Assembly: GCA_020160935.1 (NCBI GenBank)
Contig: JAIUPL010000023.1
Span: forward strand, 1-64,000
Direction of reading: 5' to 3'
Source of the DNA: Bacteroidota bacterium
GTDB taxonomy: Bacteria > Bacteroidota > Bacteroidia > Chitinophagales > Saprospiraceae
Length of the DNA stretch: 64,000 nucleotides
The stretch's first letter is position 1. Every line of letters starts with the position of its first letter. The notes beneath the pieces were generated by a model that was not told the DNA's origin, made no database searches, and worked only from the letters and a program-made list of their open reading frames with translations. The translations under genes were made by a program, and so were the position numbers. Below are positions 43,119-51,682 of the stretch, in pieces.

Positions 43119-44771
43119 ATGAAACATTTCAAATATATCCTCTCTCTTTGTGTGGCGCTGAGTTTCGGTTCCTGCTCGAAAGAGTTTCTGGAAATAGAGC
43201 CCCAGGACCGGCTCACAGCCGATAACTTTTACAAAACGCCCGGCGAAATCAAGGCAGCCACGGCATCGCTGTACGGCTTTCCGTGGTTTGATTTCAACGA
43301 CAAATTTTTCTGGCTGGCCGGCGATGTGATGTCGGGCAATATGTACTACACCTACGACCAGGAAGGACAGTTTTTCTACTTTTCCTATTCGGGTGGCAAT
43401 GCGCACCTGACTTCCGGCTGGAAAGGCCTGTTCCGCGTGGTTTCCTACGCCAATTCGATCATCAATGACATGCCGCGCGCCGCTGCGGGTAAGGTAGACC
43501 AGGTGGTCATCGACCGCGCGCTGGGCGAAGCCCGTTTCGTACGGGCCTACTGCTACTACATGCTGGCAGAATACTGGGGCGATGTGCCGATTGTGGAAAA
43601 TTCGACAGAACTGGTGGCCACCAACAACCTGTTCCTGCCGAAAAACACCCGCTCCAGCGTCCTGGAATTCGTCCGCCGCGACCTCGTTTTTGCGGCCGAC
43701 AACCTGCCGGCTGCCGACGCACCGGGCCGTGTAACCAAATGGGCCGCCAAAGCCCTGCTGGCCAAAGTACACCTCACGTTGGCGTCCAATCTGAACGATG
43801 CCGCCTCGGCCGAAAATTTCACCAAGGCGAAAGACTACGCCGCCGATGTGCTGACCAACAGCGGTTTGTCGCTGATGCCGAACTACGCCGATTTGTTTAA
43901 AATTGAAAACAACAACAACCCGGAATCGCTTTTTGCACTCCAATGGATGGAAGGTTCGTATGCTTTCGGCAACAGCCGCCAGGCCAACTGGGCCCGTGGC
44001 AGCCAGATCACCGGCAACAGCGAATGCTGGGGTGGCGGCAAATCCGCTACCTACGATTTCGTTAGCAGCATCGAGCCGGGTGACAAACGCAGAGCGTCCA
44101 TTTTCATGTCGCTCGGCGACCACTATCCGGAAATCAGAAAAGCCGACGGCGGATACACCTACAACATCGTGAGCCGCGACCCGAACGACCAGAATATCGT
44201 GCTGGAAGGCGCCGCGCCGGTGCTCAACAATGCGAAAAAGTACATCGTTGGCAGCGCTGCCGATACCGACGGTAAAGTGTCGACCGGACAGGCAACGGCC
44301 ATCAATCAGTACATGATCCGCCTGGCCGATGTGTACCTGACCTATGCCGAAGCCGCCCTCGGCGCAGCCGCCTCTTCCAGCGACGCGCAGGCGCTCACCT
44401 ACCTGAATGCTGTTCGCTCTCGTGCAGGATTGCCAGCCAAATCCAGTTTCACCTTCGCCGACATCTTGCGCGAACGCCGCGTAGAGTTTGGTTTTGAAAG
44501 CATGTACTGGTTTGATGTGAAACGCGCTTTCTACCGCGACGCCAATGCGACCATTGCTGATCTGAACGCACAGCAGCGTGAAATCACCTACCAGCGCGAT
44601 TTCAGCCCCAATGCTGCCGACGAAAATTCGGTAGCCGGCTACACGGTTGTTCCACCGCCCAGCCCGATTGTCATTGCTGCCTCGCACATGTGGATGCCCA
44701 TTCCGGCTTCTGAAATTGTGACCAACGCCCTGCTGGCGCCATCGGCTCCAGCCGAGGATTACAAGTTCTGA
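43119..44771 (+). CDS. SusD/RagB-family surface glycan-binding lipoprotein
   Basis: A 550-residue lipoprotein; the ATG at 43119 gives the signal LSLCVALSFGSCSKEF with the lipid Cys near residue 19. The SusD fold is seen in EPQDRLTADNFYKTPGEIKAATASLY, GEARFVRAYCYYMLAEYWGDVPIV, AKALLAKVHLTLA, and the C-terminal ILRERRVEFGFESMYWFDVKR. It caps SusC and delivers glycan to it. The frame upstream to 43002 only translates repeat sequence. Confidence 0.96.
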   Translation: MKHFKYILSLCVALSFGSCSKEFLEIEPQDRLTADNFYKTPGEIKAATASLYGFPWFDFNDKFFWLAGDVMSGNMYYTYDQEGQFFYFSYSGGNAHLTSGWKGLFRVVSYANSIINDMPRAAAGKVDQVVIDRALGEARFVRAYCYYMLAEYWGDVPIVENSTELVATNNLFLPKNTRSSVLEFVRRDLVFAADNLPAADAPGRVTKWAAKALLAKVHLTLASNLNDAASAENFTKAKDYAADVLTNSGLSLMPNYADLFKIENNNNPESLFALQWMEGSYAFGNSRQANWARGSQITGNSECWGGGKSATYDFVSSIEPGDKRRASIFMSLGDHYPEIRKADGGYTYNIVSRDPNDQNIVLEGAAPVLNNAKKYIVGSAADTDGKVSTGQATAINQYMIRLADVYLTYAEAALGAAASSSDAQALTYLNAVRSRAGLPAKSSFTFADILRERRVEFGFESMYWFDVKRAFYRDANATIADLNAQQREITYQRDFSPNAADENSVAGYTVVPPPSPIVIAASHMWMPIPASEIVTNALLAPSAPAEDYKF

Positions 44772-44810
44772 AACCCTATATTTTCATAAACGATCAAATG
44801 TTTCTGCAAC

Positions 44811-45992
44811 ATGAAATCTTGGTATAAACTAACGCTGTTGCTGGTACTGGGCTCTATTTTCGCCGGTATCGTGTCCTGTAAAAAAGAGGACGAAAAACCC
44901 AACGGCGGCTCTCCGGTGGTGTACTACATCCGCTCCACCGACCCGGCCCTGTCCGACTCCCTGCTGGTCGGCACCTTTATGGGCAGCCTCATCGCTATTG
45001 TAGGCGACAACCTGGCGGATACGCGGGAAATCTGGTTCAACGACCAGAAAGCAACGCTCAATCCTTCGTACATCACCGATAAAACCATTCTGGTAAATGT
45101 GCCGAGCACCGTACCCAGCACGGTAACCAACAAAATCCGTTTTGTTTTCGGCGATGGCAGCGAGTTGCTGCACGATTTTTCTATCAACATCCCTGCGCCG
45201 GTCATTGCAGGCACCAAGTGCGAATACGTACCCGATGGCGGCACGATGGTGTTGTACGGCGATTTTTTCTTCGAACCAAAAGTGTATTTCCCCGGCGATT
45301 TGCAAGGAGAAATCGTATCGCTGAGCAAAACGGAAATTCAGGTAAAAGTGCCTGATGGCGCCGAGCCCGGAAATGTGGTGGTAAAAACCAATTTCGGTGC
45401 CGCCAAATCCGGTTTTCTGTTCCGCGACAACCGCAATGTGCTGCTCGACTACGACGGCCGCAACCACGAAACCTGGACGGCGCCGATCGTGAATACGCCG
45501 CTGGCGCCTTGTTCCGGCAACTATGCCTTTTTCAAACACGCTGCCGACGGCGCCTGGATGTGGACCAACGAACTCACCATGCAATACTGGGCGCCGCGTG
45601 GTCGTGGCAACGTGCCTGTTGCTACCGGCAATGTGAGCGATCTGGTGCTGCGCTTCGAAGCCAATGTGCCCATCGAATGGAGAGACGTGCGCATGGAAAT
45701 TTTCTTCGCTCCCTATGCCGAAGACCATGGCCGCGATGTGCCAGGCACCGTTTTCGCCCGCTGGAAACCTTGGAAAAGCGGGCCCTACACCACCGATGGC
45801 TGGGTCACCATTTCCATTCCGCTGACGGAGTTCAAATACTCCCGCGATGATTCCGACGACAACGAAAATGGTTCCACTCAAATCAGCAACCTGAACGCAC
45901 TCACCAATGTCACCATGATGCTCTTCGGCCCGGCCAATGGCCCGAATCCGGTGCAGATTGCGATTGATAATGTGCGGATTGTTCAGAAATAG
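44811..45992 (+). CDS. Surface glycan-binding lipoprotein with IPT/TIG domains
   Basis: A 393-residue lipoprotein (LGSIFAGIVSCKKEDE). Two IPT/TIG-like immunoglobulin domains lie at about 35-210 (MGSLIAIVGDNLADTREIWF, GGTMVLYGDFFFEPKVYF). A C-terminal binding domain follows (LLDYDGRNHETWTAP, WKPWKSGPYTTDGWVTISIPL, QIAIDNVRIVQK), as in SGBP-B-type proteins of xyloglucan and mannan loci. It follows SusD by 39 bp. The C-terminal domain is related to that of the next gene. Confidence 0.88.
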   Translation: MKSWYKLTLLLVLGSIFAGIVSCKKEDEKPNGGSPVVYYIRSTDPALSDSLLVGTFMGSLIAIVGDNLADTREIWFNDQKATLNPSYITDKTILVNVPSTVPSTVTNKIRFVFGDGSELLHDFSINIPAPVIAGTKCEYVPDGGTMVLYGDFFFEPKVYFPGDLQGEIVSLSKTEIQVKVPDGAEPGNVVVKTNFGAAKSGFLFRDNRNVLLDYDGRNHETWTAPIVNTPLAPCSGNYAFFKHAADGAWMWTNELTMQYWAPRGRGNVPVATGNVSDLVLRFEANVPIEWRDVRMEIFFAPYAEDHGRDVPGTVFARWKPWKSGPYTTDGWVTISIPLTEFKYSRDDSDDNENGSTQISNLNALTNVTMMLFGPANGPNPVQIAIDNVRIVQK

Positions 45993-46000
45993 TAAAACCT

Positions 46001-46109
46001 GTTATTGGTTATTGGTTATTAGTTATTAGTACACTCTCCCTTGGCATATTTTGATAAAAAAGCCAAGGGTAGTTTGCCCTAATAACTAATAACCAATAAC
46101 CAATAACCC
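46001..46109. repeat. Long inverted repeat, GTTATTG heptamer type with ACCCTTGG core
   Basis: GTTATTG/GTTATTA arms enclose GTACACT and the inner stem CTCCCTTGGC..GCCAAGGGTAG. It combines the outer arms of the 30.8- and 33.6-kb elements with the innermost stem of the AGTCCTG elements. It begins 8 bp after a stop and ends 12 bp before the next start. Confidence 0.9.
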
Positions 46110-46121
46110 AAATCATAAGCC

Positions 46122-48230
46122 ATGTCTCAACTCTTCAAAATAAAGCCGTTGTTGTTGCTTGCCTTGCTTGCTTCCCTGTTCATCATCGAAGCATGTAAAA
46201 AAGACGACGACACGGATTCCGATCAGATTCAACTGCTCAGTTTCGGCCCCTCGCCCGTGTTGCGTGGCGGCGACCTGAGATTTATCGGTACCAACCTCGA
46301 CAAGGTAACAGCCATTGTGCTGCCCAGCAACGTAGAGGTAACAACCTTCAAAACAAAAACGGCGGAACAACTCGTCATCGTCGTGCCGGAAGCCACCGTA
46401 AATGGCAAAGTGGTGCTGAAAACCCCGCAAGGTGATATTCAGACCAAAACGGAATTGCACATTTCCGAACCGATTACGCTGACCTCGTTCAGTCCGGCAG
46501 CCGCACGCCCGGGCACTGTTATCGCCATCAATGGTACCTACCTGAACCTGGTGAAGGAGGTGATTTTTACCAATAAAAAAGTGGTAAAATCCGAAAACTT
46601 CGTCAGCCAGACCAAAGACAAAATCGAGGTGACTGTACCGACGGATGCCAAAACGGGTATCATCGTCATTTCCAACGGAGAAGCCGACCCGATTCTTGTG
46701 GAATCGGAAACACCACTTTCCGTAACGCTACCGACGGTGACAGGCGTAAGCCCCACTCCGGTAAAAGCCGGAACGGCACTTACCATCGACGGTACCGACC
46801 TCGACCTGACCCGCGAAGTGGTATTTACCGGAGGTTCCAAAGTGAACACGTTTACCAGTGCAACGGCCACTCAACTGGTGCTCAACGTACCGGCTGAAGC
46901 CAAAGATGGCCCGATCAAACTGGTGGTAGCGTCGCTCGAAGAAGTGAGCAGCACCCAGCAGGTCGTCATGTCCGTCCCTACCATCAACGGCATCGCGCCC
47001 GACCCGGCCAAAACGGGTAGCAGCGTGACCGTTAGCGGCGTCGACCTCGATCTGGTGACGCGTGTGACCTTCGGAGGCAACAAAGTGGGCACGATCCAAA
47101 GTGCTACTGTTTCCGAAATGACAGTAAGTGTTCCGGCAGATGCCCAGGACGGTGCCCTCACTTTCAGCACAGCCGCTGGCAAAACCGTTACTTCGGCGGC
47201 AGCGCTGACCATGGTGAAACCAACCATCAGCACTATTTCCCCCACAGATATTCAGGTAAATAACTTGCTCACTGTAACGGGAACGGATCTCGATATTGTT
47301 TCCAAAGTACAATTCATGGGTGGCACTGAAGCCCCTGTTGCCAGCGCCACCCTGACCGAACTGACCGTCATGGTGCCGGTAGGTACACAATCGGGCCCCA
47401 TCCACCTGATCGCCGACAACGGCGATGAAGTGATTTCGGCCGTTTCGCTGAATATTCTGGCATCCACTTCGGCCACGGTCACTTCCATGCCAGCCAGCGC
47501 GCGTCCGGGCGATATGATCGACATCGTGGGTGTCAACCTCGATGAAATTACGGAAGTGATCTTCCCAATCGACGTGCCGGCTACCATGTTTGGACTAAAA
47601 ACCGACGTACTGATTCAGGTAGTGGTGCCACAGGCAGCCAAAACCGGCAATGGCGTCATCCGCCTCATCACCGCCACCGGAGAGGTGATCGAAACACCTG
47701 TTATCAATATTACAGGCGTCGATCCGGTTGTCGATCCTTCACTGGTGTTTTTCAATTTTGACGACCTGACTTACTGGTGGAATGACACAGGTAGTCCACA
47801 AAACGACCCGGCCCTGTCGCTCGATGGCTCTTCGTATTACTATGTCGATCATGCCTGCAGCGGCTGGACGGGGTTCTTCTGGCGCAATGGTCAGAACAAT
47901 TTCCCCGGCGCTACCATTGGAACCAATGTGAGCCAGTATGTTCTGAAATTTGACATCAACGTGCTCGAACCCATCACCGGCGGCGAATTCGCCTGGCGCC
48001 TGAAAGGTTCTTCCGGCGACTTCTGGTACTACTGGAAACCCTGGGAATCTACCGGCTCGTACAGCACCAACGGCTGGATTACCGTCACCATCCCGCTCAC
48101 ATCTTTCTATGCCGGCGCAACACCACTCAGCGACCTGTCGACCATCACCGAAGATTTTGGTGTGGCGTTCAACAACGGTTCGTCGTATGTGAAAGCGTGT
48201 GTGGATAATGTGAGATTTGAACAACTGTAA
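46122..48230 (+). CDS. Surface glycan-binding lipoprotein with six IPT/TIG domains
   Basis: A 702-residue lipoprotein (LLASLFIIEACKKDDD). Six IPT/TIG units of about 75-85 residues occupy about 30-530, each with a pattern like SPTPVKAGTALTIDGTDLDL, then VVFTGG and VPAEAKDGPIKL. The last 170 residues (FNFDDLTYWWNDTG, WYYWKPWESTGSYSTNGW, ACVDNVRFEQL) match the C-terminal domain of the preceding protein and probably bind the polysaccharide. The stacked IPT units would hold that domain away from the outer membrane. Confidence 0.88.
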   Translation: MSQLFKIKPLLLLALLASLFIIEACKKDDDTDSDQIQLLSFGPSPVLRGGDLRFIGTNLDKVTAIVLPSNVEVTTFKTKTAEQLVIVVPEATVNGKVVLKTPQGDIQTKTELHISEPITLTSFSPAAARPGTVIAINGTYLNLVKEVIFTNKKVVKSENFVSQTKDKIEVTVPTDAKTGIIVISNGEADPILVESETPLSVTLPTVTGVSPTPVKAGTALTIDGTDLDLTREVVFTGGSKVNTFTSATATQLVLNVPAEAKDGPIKLVVASLEEVSSTQQVVMSVPTINGIAPDPAKTGSSVTVSGVDLDLVTRVTFGGNKVGTIQSATVSEMTVSVPADAQDGALTFSTAAGKTVTSAAALTMVKPTISTISPTDIQVNNLLTVTGTDLDIVSKVQFMGGTEAPVASATLTELTVMVPVGTQSGPIHLIADNGDEVISAVSLNILASTSATVTSMPASARPGDMIDIVGVNLDEITEVIFPIDVPATMFGLKTDVLIQVVVPQAAKTGNGVIRLITATGEVIETPVINITGVDPVVDPSLVFFNFDDLTYWWNDTGSPQNDPALSLDGSSYYYVDHACSGWTGFFWRNGQNNFPGATIGTNVSQYVLKFDINVLEPITGGEFAWRLKGSSGDFWYYWKPWESTGSYSTNGWITVTIPLTSFYAGATPLSDLSTITEDFGVAFNNGSSYVKACVDNVRFEQL

Positions 48231-48369
48231 CTGAGTCCCAAGTCCCGAGTGCTAAGTCCTGAGTCTGTAGAGTAGACCGCGTTTCTTTTTGCATTTCTTT
48301 ACAAAATTGCTCCATGAAACGCGGTCCACTCTACAGACTCAGGACTTAGCACTCAGGACTCAGGACTGT
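48231..48369. repeat. Long inverted repeat, AGTCCTG heptamer type
   Basis: Arms are AGTCCCAAGTCCCGAGTGCTA-like heptamers. The middle stem is GTAGAGTAGACCGCGTTTC, a variant of GTAGAGTACACC, with a loop of about 28 bases. It starts directly after the stop of the IPT protein and ends 14 bp before the GH26 start, inside the presumed operon. Confidence 0.92.
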
Positions 48370-48382
48370 AAACCTCTATTAT

Positions 48383-49552
48383 ATGTTCCGGCTTCTCAGC
48401 CTCCTTTTCGCATGCCTCCTGCTGCATGCCTTGCCATTGGCTGCTCAAAAAAACACTGCTCCCGCCGATCCGAAAGCGAGCAAACGAACCATTGCGCTGT
48501 TTGATAACCTGCGCAATACCAAAGACAACCGCATCCTTTTCGGGCACCAGGACGACCTCGCCTACGGTGTGTACTGGCGCAGTGAAGAAGGGCGTTCGGA
48601 TGTACAGGAAACCTGCGGCAAATTTCCAGCCGTGTTCGGGTGGGATCTCGGCAGCCGCTTTGGTCCGGGAAAAATGACCAATATCGATTCCGTTCGGTTC
48701 CGCGACATGGAGCGCTGGGTGCGCAAAGCCTATGAAATGGGCGCTGTCAACACATTTAGTTGGCACATAGACAACCTCGCGACCGGCGGAAGTTCCTGGG
48801 ACACCACCGCTGCCGTGCGCGACCTGCTTCCCGGTGGCAAATACCACAGCCGGCTCACCGAACAACTCGATGTGCTGGCGCAATTGTTCAACAGCCTGAA
48901 AACCGACGGACTGGTGAAACACCATATCCCTGTCATTTTCCGGCCCTGGCATGAGCACACCGGTAACTGGTTCTGGTGGGGCGCCCACGGCTGCACACCG
49001 GAGGAGTACAAAACACTGTTTCGTTTTACTGTCGACTACCTGCGCAAGGAAAAAGGGGTGCACAATGTGTTGTACGCCTATTCGCCCGACTTTTTTGTAG
49101 ATGCGGAGCATTACATGCGCAACTATCCTGGCGATGATTATATCGACGTTTTTGGCCTGGATTATTACTACCGCAAGGAAAATTTAGAACGCATTCAGGT
49201 AGATTTGCCAGTGAAACTGAACATCATGGCAAGTCTCGCCGAAAGCCACGGAAAAATTGCGGCTTTTACAGAAACCGGCCTCGAAGCCATCCCCAATGAA
49301 AACTACTGGACGCAAATGCTGCTGAACAACCTCAAAGCAGCAGAAAAGCGCATCGCATACGTGCTGGTATGGCGCAATGCTTACCACCACTCCAAATCCG
49401 AACACTATTACGCCCCTTATCCCGGGCAAAAAAGTGCGCAGGATTTCGTGGCCTTTAGCAAAAACGAGCGCATGTGTTTCCAAAATGACCTCCCGAAACT
49501 TTACAAAAAACCCAAAAAAAGAGCCTCGGCAAAGTTGCCGGAAACGAAGTAA
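48383..49552 (+). CDS. GH26 endo-beta-1,4-mannanase
   Basis: A 389-residue secreted or periplasmic enzyme that hydrolyses internal beta-1,4-mannosyl bonds. The signal peptide is at 1-21. GH26 features are LFGHQDDLAYGV, FSWHIDNLATGGSSWD, the acid/base Glu in FRPWHEHTGNWFWWG and the nucleophile Glu in AFTETGLEAI. Length is normal for a single-domain GH26. It is followed by GH9 after 8 bp. This gene is the main evidence that the locus acts on beta-mannan. Confidence 0.94.
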   Translation: MFRLLSLLFACLLLHALPLAAQKNTAPADPKASKRTIALFDNLRNTKDNRILFGHQDDLAYGVYWRSEEGRSDVQETCGKFPAVFGWDLGSRFGPGKMTNIDSVRFRDMERWVRKAYEMGAVNTFSWHIDNLATGGSSWDTTAAVRDLLPGGKYHSRLTEQLDVLAQLFNSLKTDGLVKHHIPVIFRPWHEHTGNWFWWGAHGCTPEEYKTLFRFTVDYLRKEKGVHNVLYAYSPDFFVDAEHYMRNYPGDDYIDVFGLDYYYRKENLERIQVDLPVKLNIMASLAESHGKIAAFTETGLEAIPNENYWTQMLLNNLKAAEKRIAYVLVWRNAYHHSKSEHYYAPYPGQKSAQDFVAFSKNERMCFQNDLPKLYKKPKKRASAKLPETK

Positions 49553-49560
49553 CTGTTGAT

Positions 49561-51672
49561 ATGTACAAACTAACCCATCTGCTCCTCGCCATCTGCCTGT
49601 GCCCCTGGCTGAACGCGCAAAATACCGCATCCCCCCATATCCGGCTCGACCAGTTCGGCTACCGCCCCGACAGTAAAAAAGTGGCCGTGCTGGCCGACCC
49701 CATCAACGGTTTCGATGCCGCCCAGAGTTTTGCGCCCGGCAATACCTGGCAGGTGCGCCGGGTTTCCGATCAGCAAAGTGTATTTTCCGGCACGCCCACA
49801 GCCTGGAAAAACGGCGCCACCCACGCGCAATCGGGCGACCGGGGCTGGTGGTTCGATTTTTCGGCCGTTACTACGCCCGGCGATTACTACCTGTTCGATG
49901 TAAGCAACAACGTGCGCTCCTACCCTTTCCACATCGGCGCCGATGTGTACAAGGATGTACTCAAACAAGCCGTCCGCATGTACTTCTACCAGCGCCTGGG
50001 TTTTGCCAAACAAACACCTTTTGTGCCCGCCAAATGGACCGAAGGTGCGGCCTACGAGGGCCCCAATCAAGACCATGCTGCCCGCAGCCGATGGGCCAAA
50101 AACGACCCTGCCACAGCACGCGACGTACACGGCGGCTGGATGGATGCAGGCGATGTGAACAAATACACCACCTTTGCCGAAGGCGCCGTCATCCAGTTGC
50201 TGGAATCGTATCGCCGCCACCCGGAGGTATTTACCGACGATTTTAATATCCCGGAAAGCGGCAATGGCATTCCCGACTTGCTTGATGAAGTGTTGTGGGA
50301 ACTCGACTGGCTGAAACGCATGCAGGACGCCACAGGTACCAACGGTTTTTTGTTAAAACTGGGCGTCGACAACTACAACGAAGTATCTCCGCCCAGCGCC
50401 GACACCCGTCCGCGCTATTACCTGCCGGAATGTACCTCTGCAACGCTGGCTGGCTGCGCCATGTTTGCGCATGCAGGAATTGTACTTTCCGAAACGAACT
50501 ATCCGGTTTTGCAGGCTTATGGCAGCGACCTGATCGCGAGGGCCGAACTGGCCTGGCAACGCGCCCTGTCAACGACCGCCAATTTTACCCAGTTTGAAGA
50601 AGGCTGCGACGATGGAGACATTAAATCGGGTGATGCCGACCGCAATGCATCCGGCCAGTTGGAAAGCGCTGTGGTGGCTGCCGTGTATTTGTTTCAGGCT
50701 ACCGGAAATGCTGACTACAAAAACTTTGTGGAAACAAATTATGACGCAGTCGAGCCCATCACCAATACCTGGTGGGGGCCTTACAAATCGGCCGTCGAAG
50801 TGGCCTTACTGCGCTATTCGGAAATGCAGGGCGTAACGACCACTGTTGCCAACAACATCCGCAACCAGAAAGGCAATATGAATTATGCCTTTTCCCTTGA
50901 TTCATACGATGCACAAACCGACCTCTACCGCGCCCAAATGGACGACTGGGCGCACCATTGGGGCAGCAACCTCGTGCGCAGTAATTGCGGCAGCCTGAAC
51001 ATGGATTTTGTGGAATTCAACATCAATGCCGACGACGCCGATGCTTACCGTGAAACAGCCGAGCAGTACCTCCACTGGCTGCATGGAACCAATGCCATGG
51101 GAATTGTCATGCTGTCGAATATGTACGATTTCGGCGGTGATGCTTGTGCCAATGAAATTTACCACACCTGGTTCGGCGCCAATACCGAATTCGACAACGC
51201 GCTTACCTCGCCGAAAGGCCCTGCACCGGGATACCTCACCGGCGGCCCCAACAAGGATTTTTCCTACAACCAGTTGTCGCCACCAGCCGCCCAGCCACCG
51301 CAAAAATCCTACCTCGATTTCAACGACGGCTGGCCGGAGAGTTCCTGGGAAATTACCGAACCTGCTATCTACTACAATGCGGCGTATATCATGCTGCTAT
51401 CCAATTTCGTGGCCAATCCGATCGTGTCGACTACCGTGCCTTTTAGCCCCGAAATGACTTTTGACGTATTTCCAAACCCCGCCAGCGACAGTTGTACCCT
51501 GCGGTTTGCTTCGGCCGGAAAAAGAAATATTCGCATTTTTGATGCCGGCGGGAAACTGGTACTGACCCGCCAGATCACCGAAAAAGAAACAGTGCTCGAC
51601 CTGAAAAACCTGCCCGCCGGGGTTTACAGCATTTCCGCAGATGGTATTCAAAAACAGATGGTAAAACAATAA
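49561..51672 (+). CDS. GH9 endo-beta-1,4-glucanase with type 9 sorting tail
   Basis: A 703-residue secreted enzyme with a signal peptide at 1-19. An N-terminal immunoglobulin-like domain (IRLDQFGYRPDSKKVAVLAD) is at about 24-120. The GH9 (alpha/alpha)6 domain holds the catalytic Asp motif GGWMDAGDVNKYTTF and the proton-donor Glu region SSWEITEPAIYYNAAYIML. A type A type 9 sorting domain is at about 635-703 (FDVFPNPASDSCTLRF, LPAGVYSISADGIQKQMVKQ). In a mannan locus it would cut glucose-containing stretches of glucomannan. Cellulose or mixed-linkage glucan cannot be excluded. Confidence 0.93.
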   Translation: MYKLTHLLLAICLCPWLNAQNTASPHIRLDQFGYRPDSKKVAVLADPINGFDAAQSFAPGNTWQVRRVSDQQSVFSGTPTAWKNGATHAQSGDRGWWFDFSAVTTPGDYYLFDVSNNVRSYPFHIGADVYKDVLKQAVRMYFYQRLGFAKQTPFVPAKWTEGAAYEGPNQDHAARSRWAKNDPATARDVHGGWMDAGDVNKYTTFAEGAVIQLLESYRRHPEVFTDDFNIPESGNGIPDLLDEVLWELDWLKRMQDATGTNGFLLKLGVDNYNEVSPPSADTRPRYYLPECTSATLAGCAMFAHAGIVLSETNYPVLQAYGSDLIARAELAWQRALSTTANFTQFEEGCDDGDIKSGDADRNASGQLESAVVAAVYLFQATGNADYKNFVETNYDAVEPITNTWWGPYKSAVEVALLRYSEMQGVTTTVANNIRNQKGNMNYAFSLDSYDAQTDLYRAQMDDWAHHWGSNLVRSNCGSLNMDFVEFNINADDADAYRETAEQYLHWLHGTNAMGIVMLSNMYDFGGDACANEIYHTWFGANTEFDNALTSPKGPAPGYLTGGPNKDFSYNQLSPPAAQPPQKSYLDFNDGWPESSWEITEPAIYYNAAYIMLLSNFVANPIVSTTVPFSPEMTFDVFPNPASDSCTLRFASAGKRNIRIFDAGGKLVLTRQITEKETVLDLKNLPAGVYSISADGIQKQMVKQ

Positions 51673-51682
51673 ACAACACATC

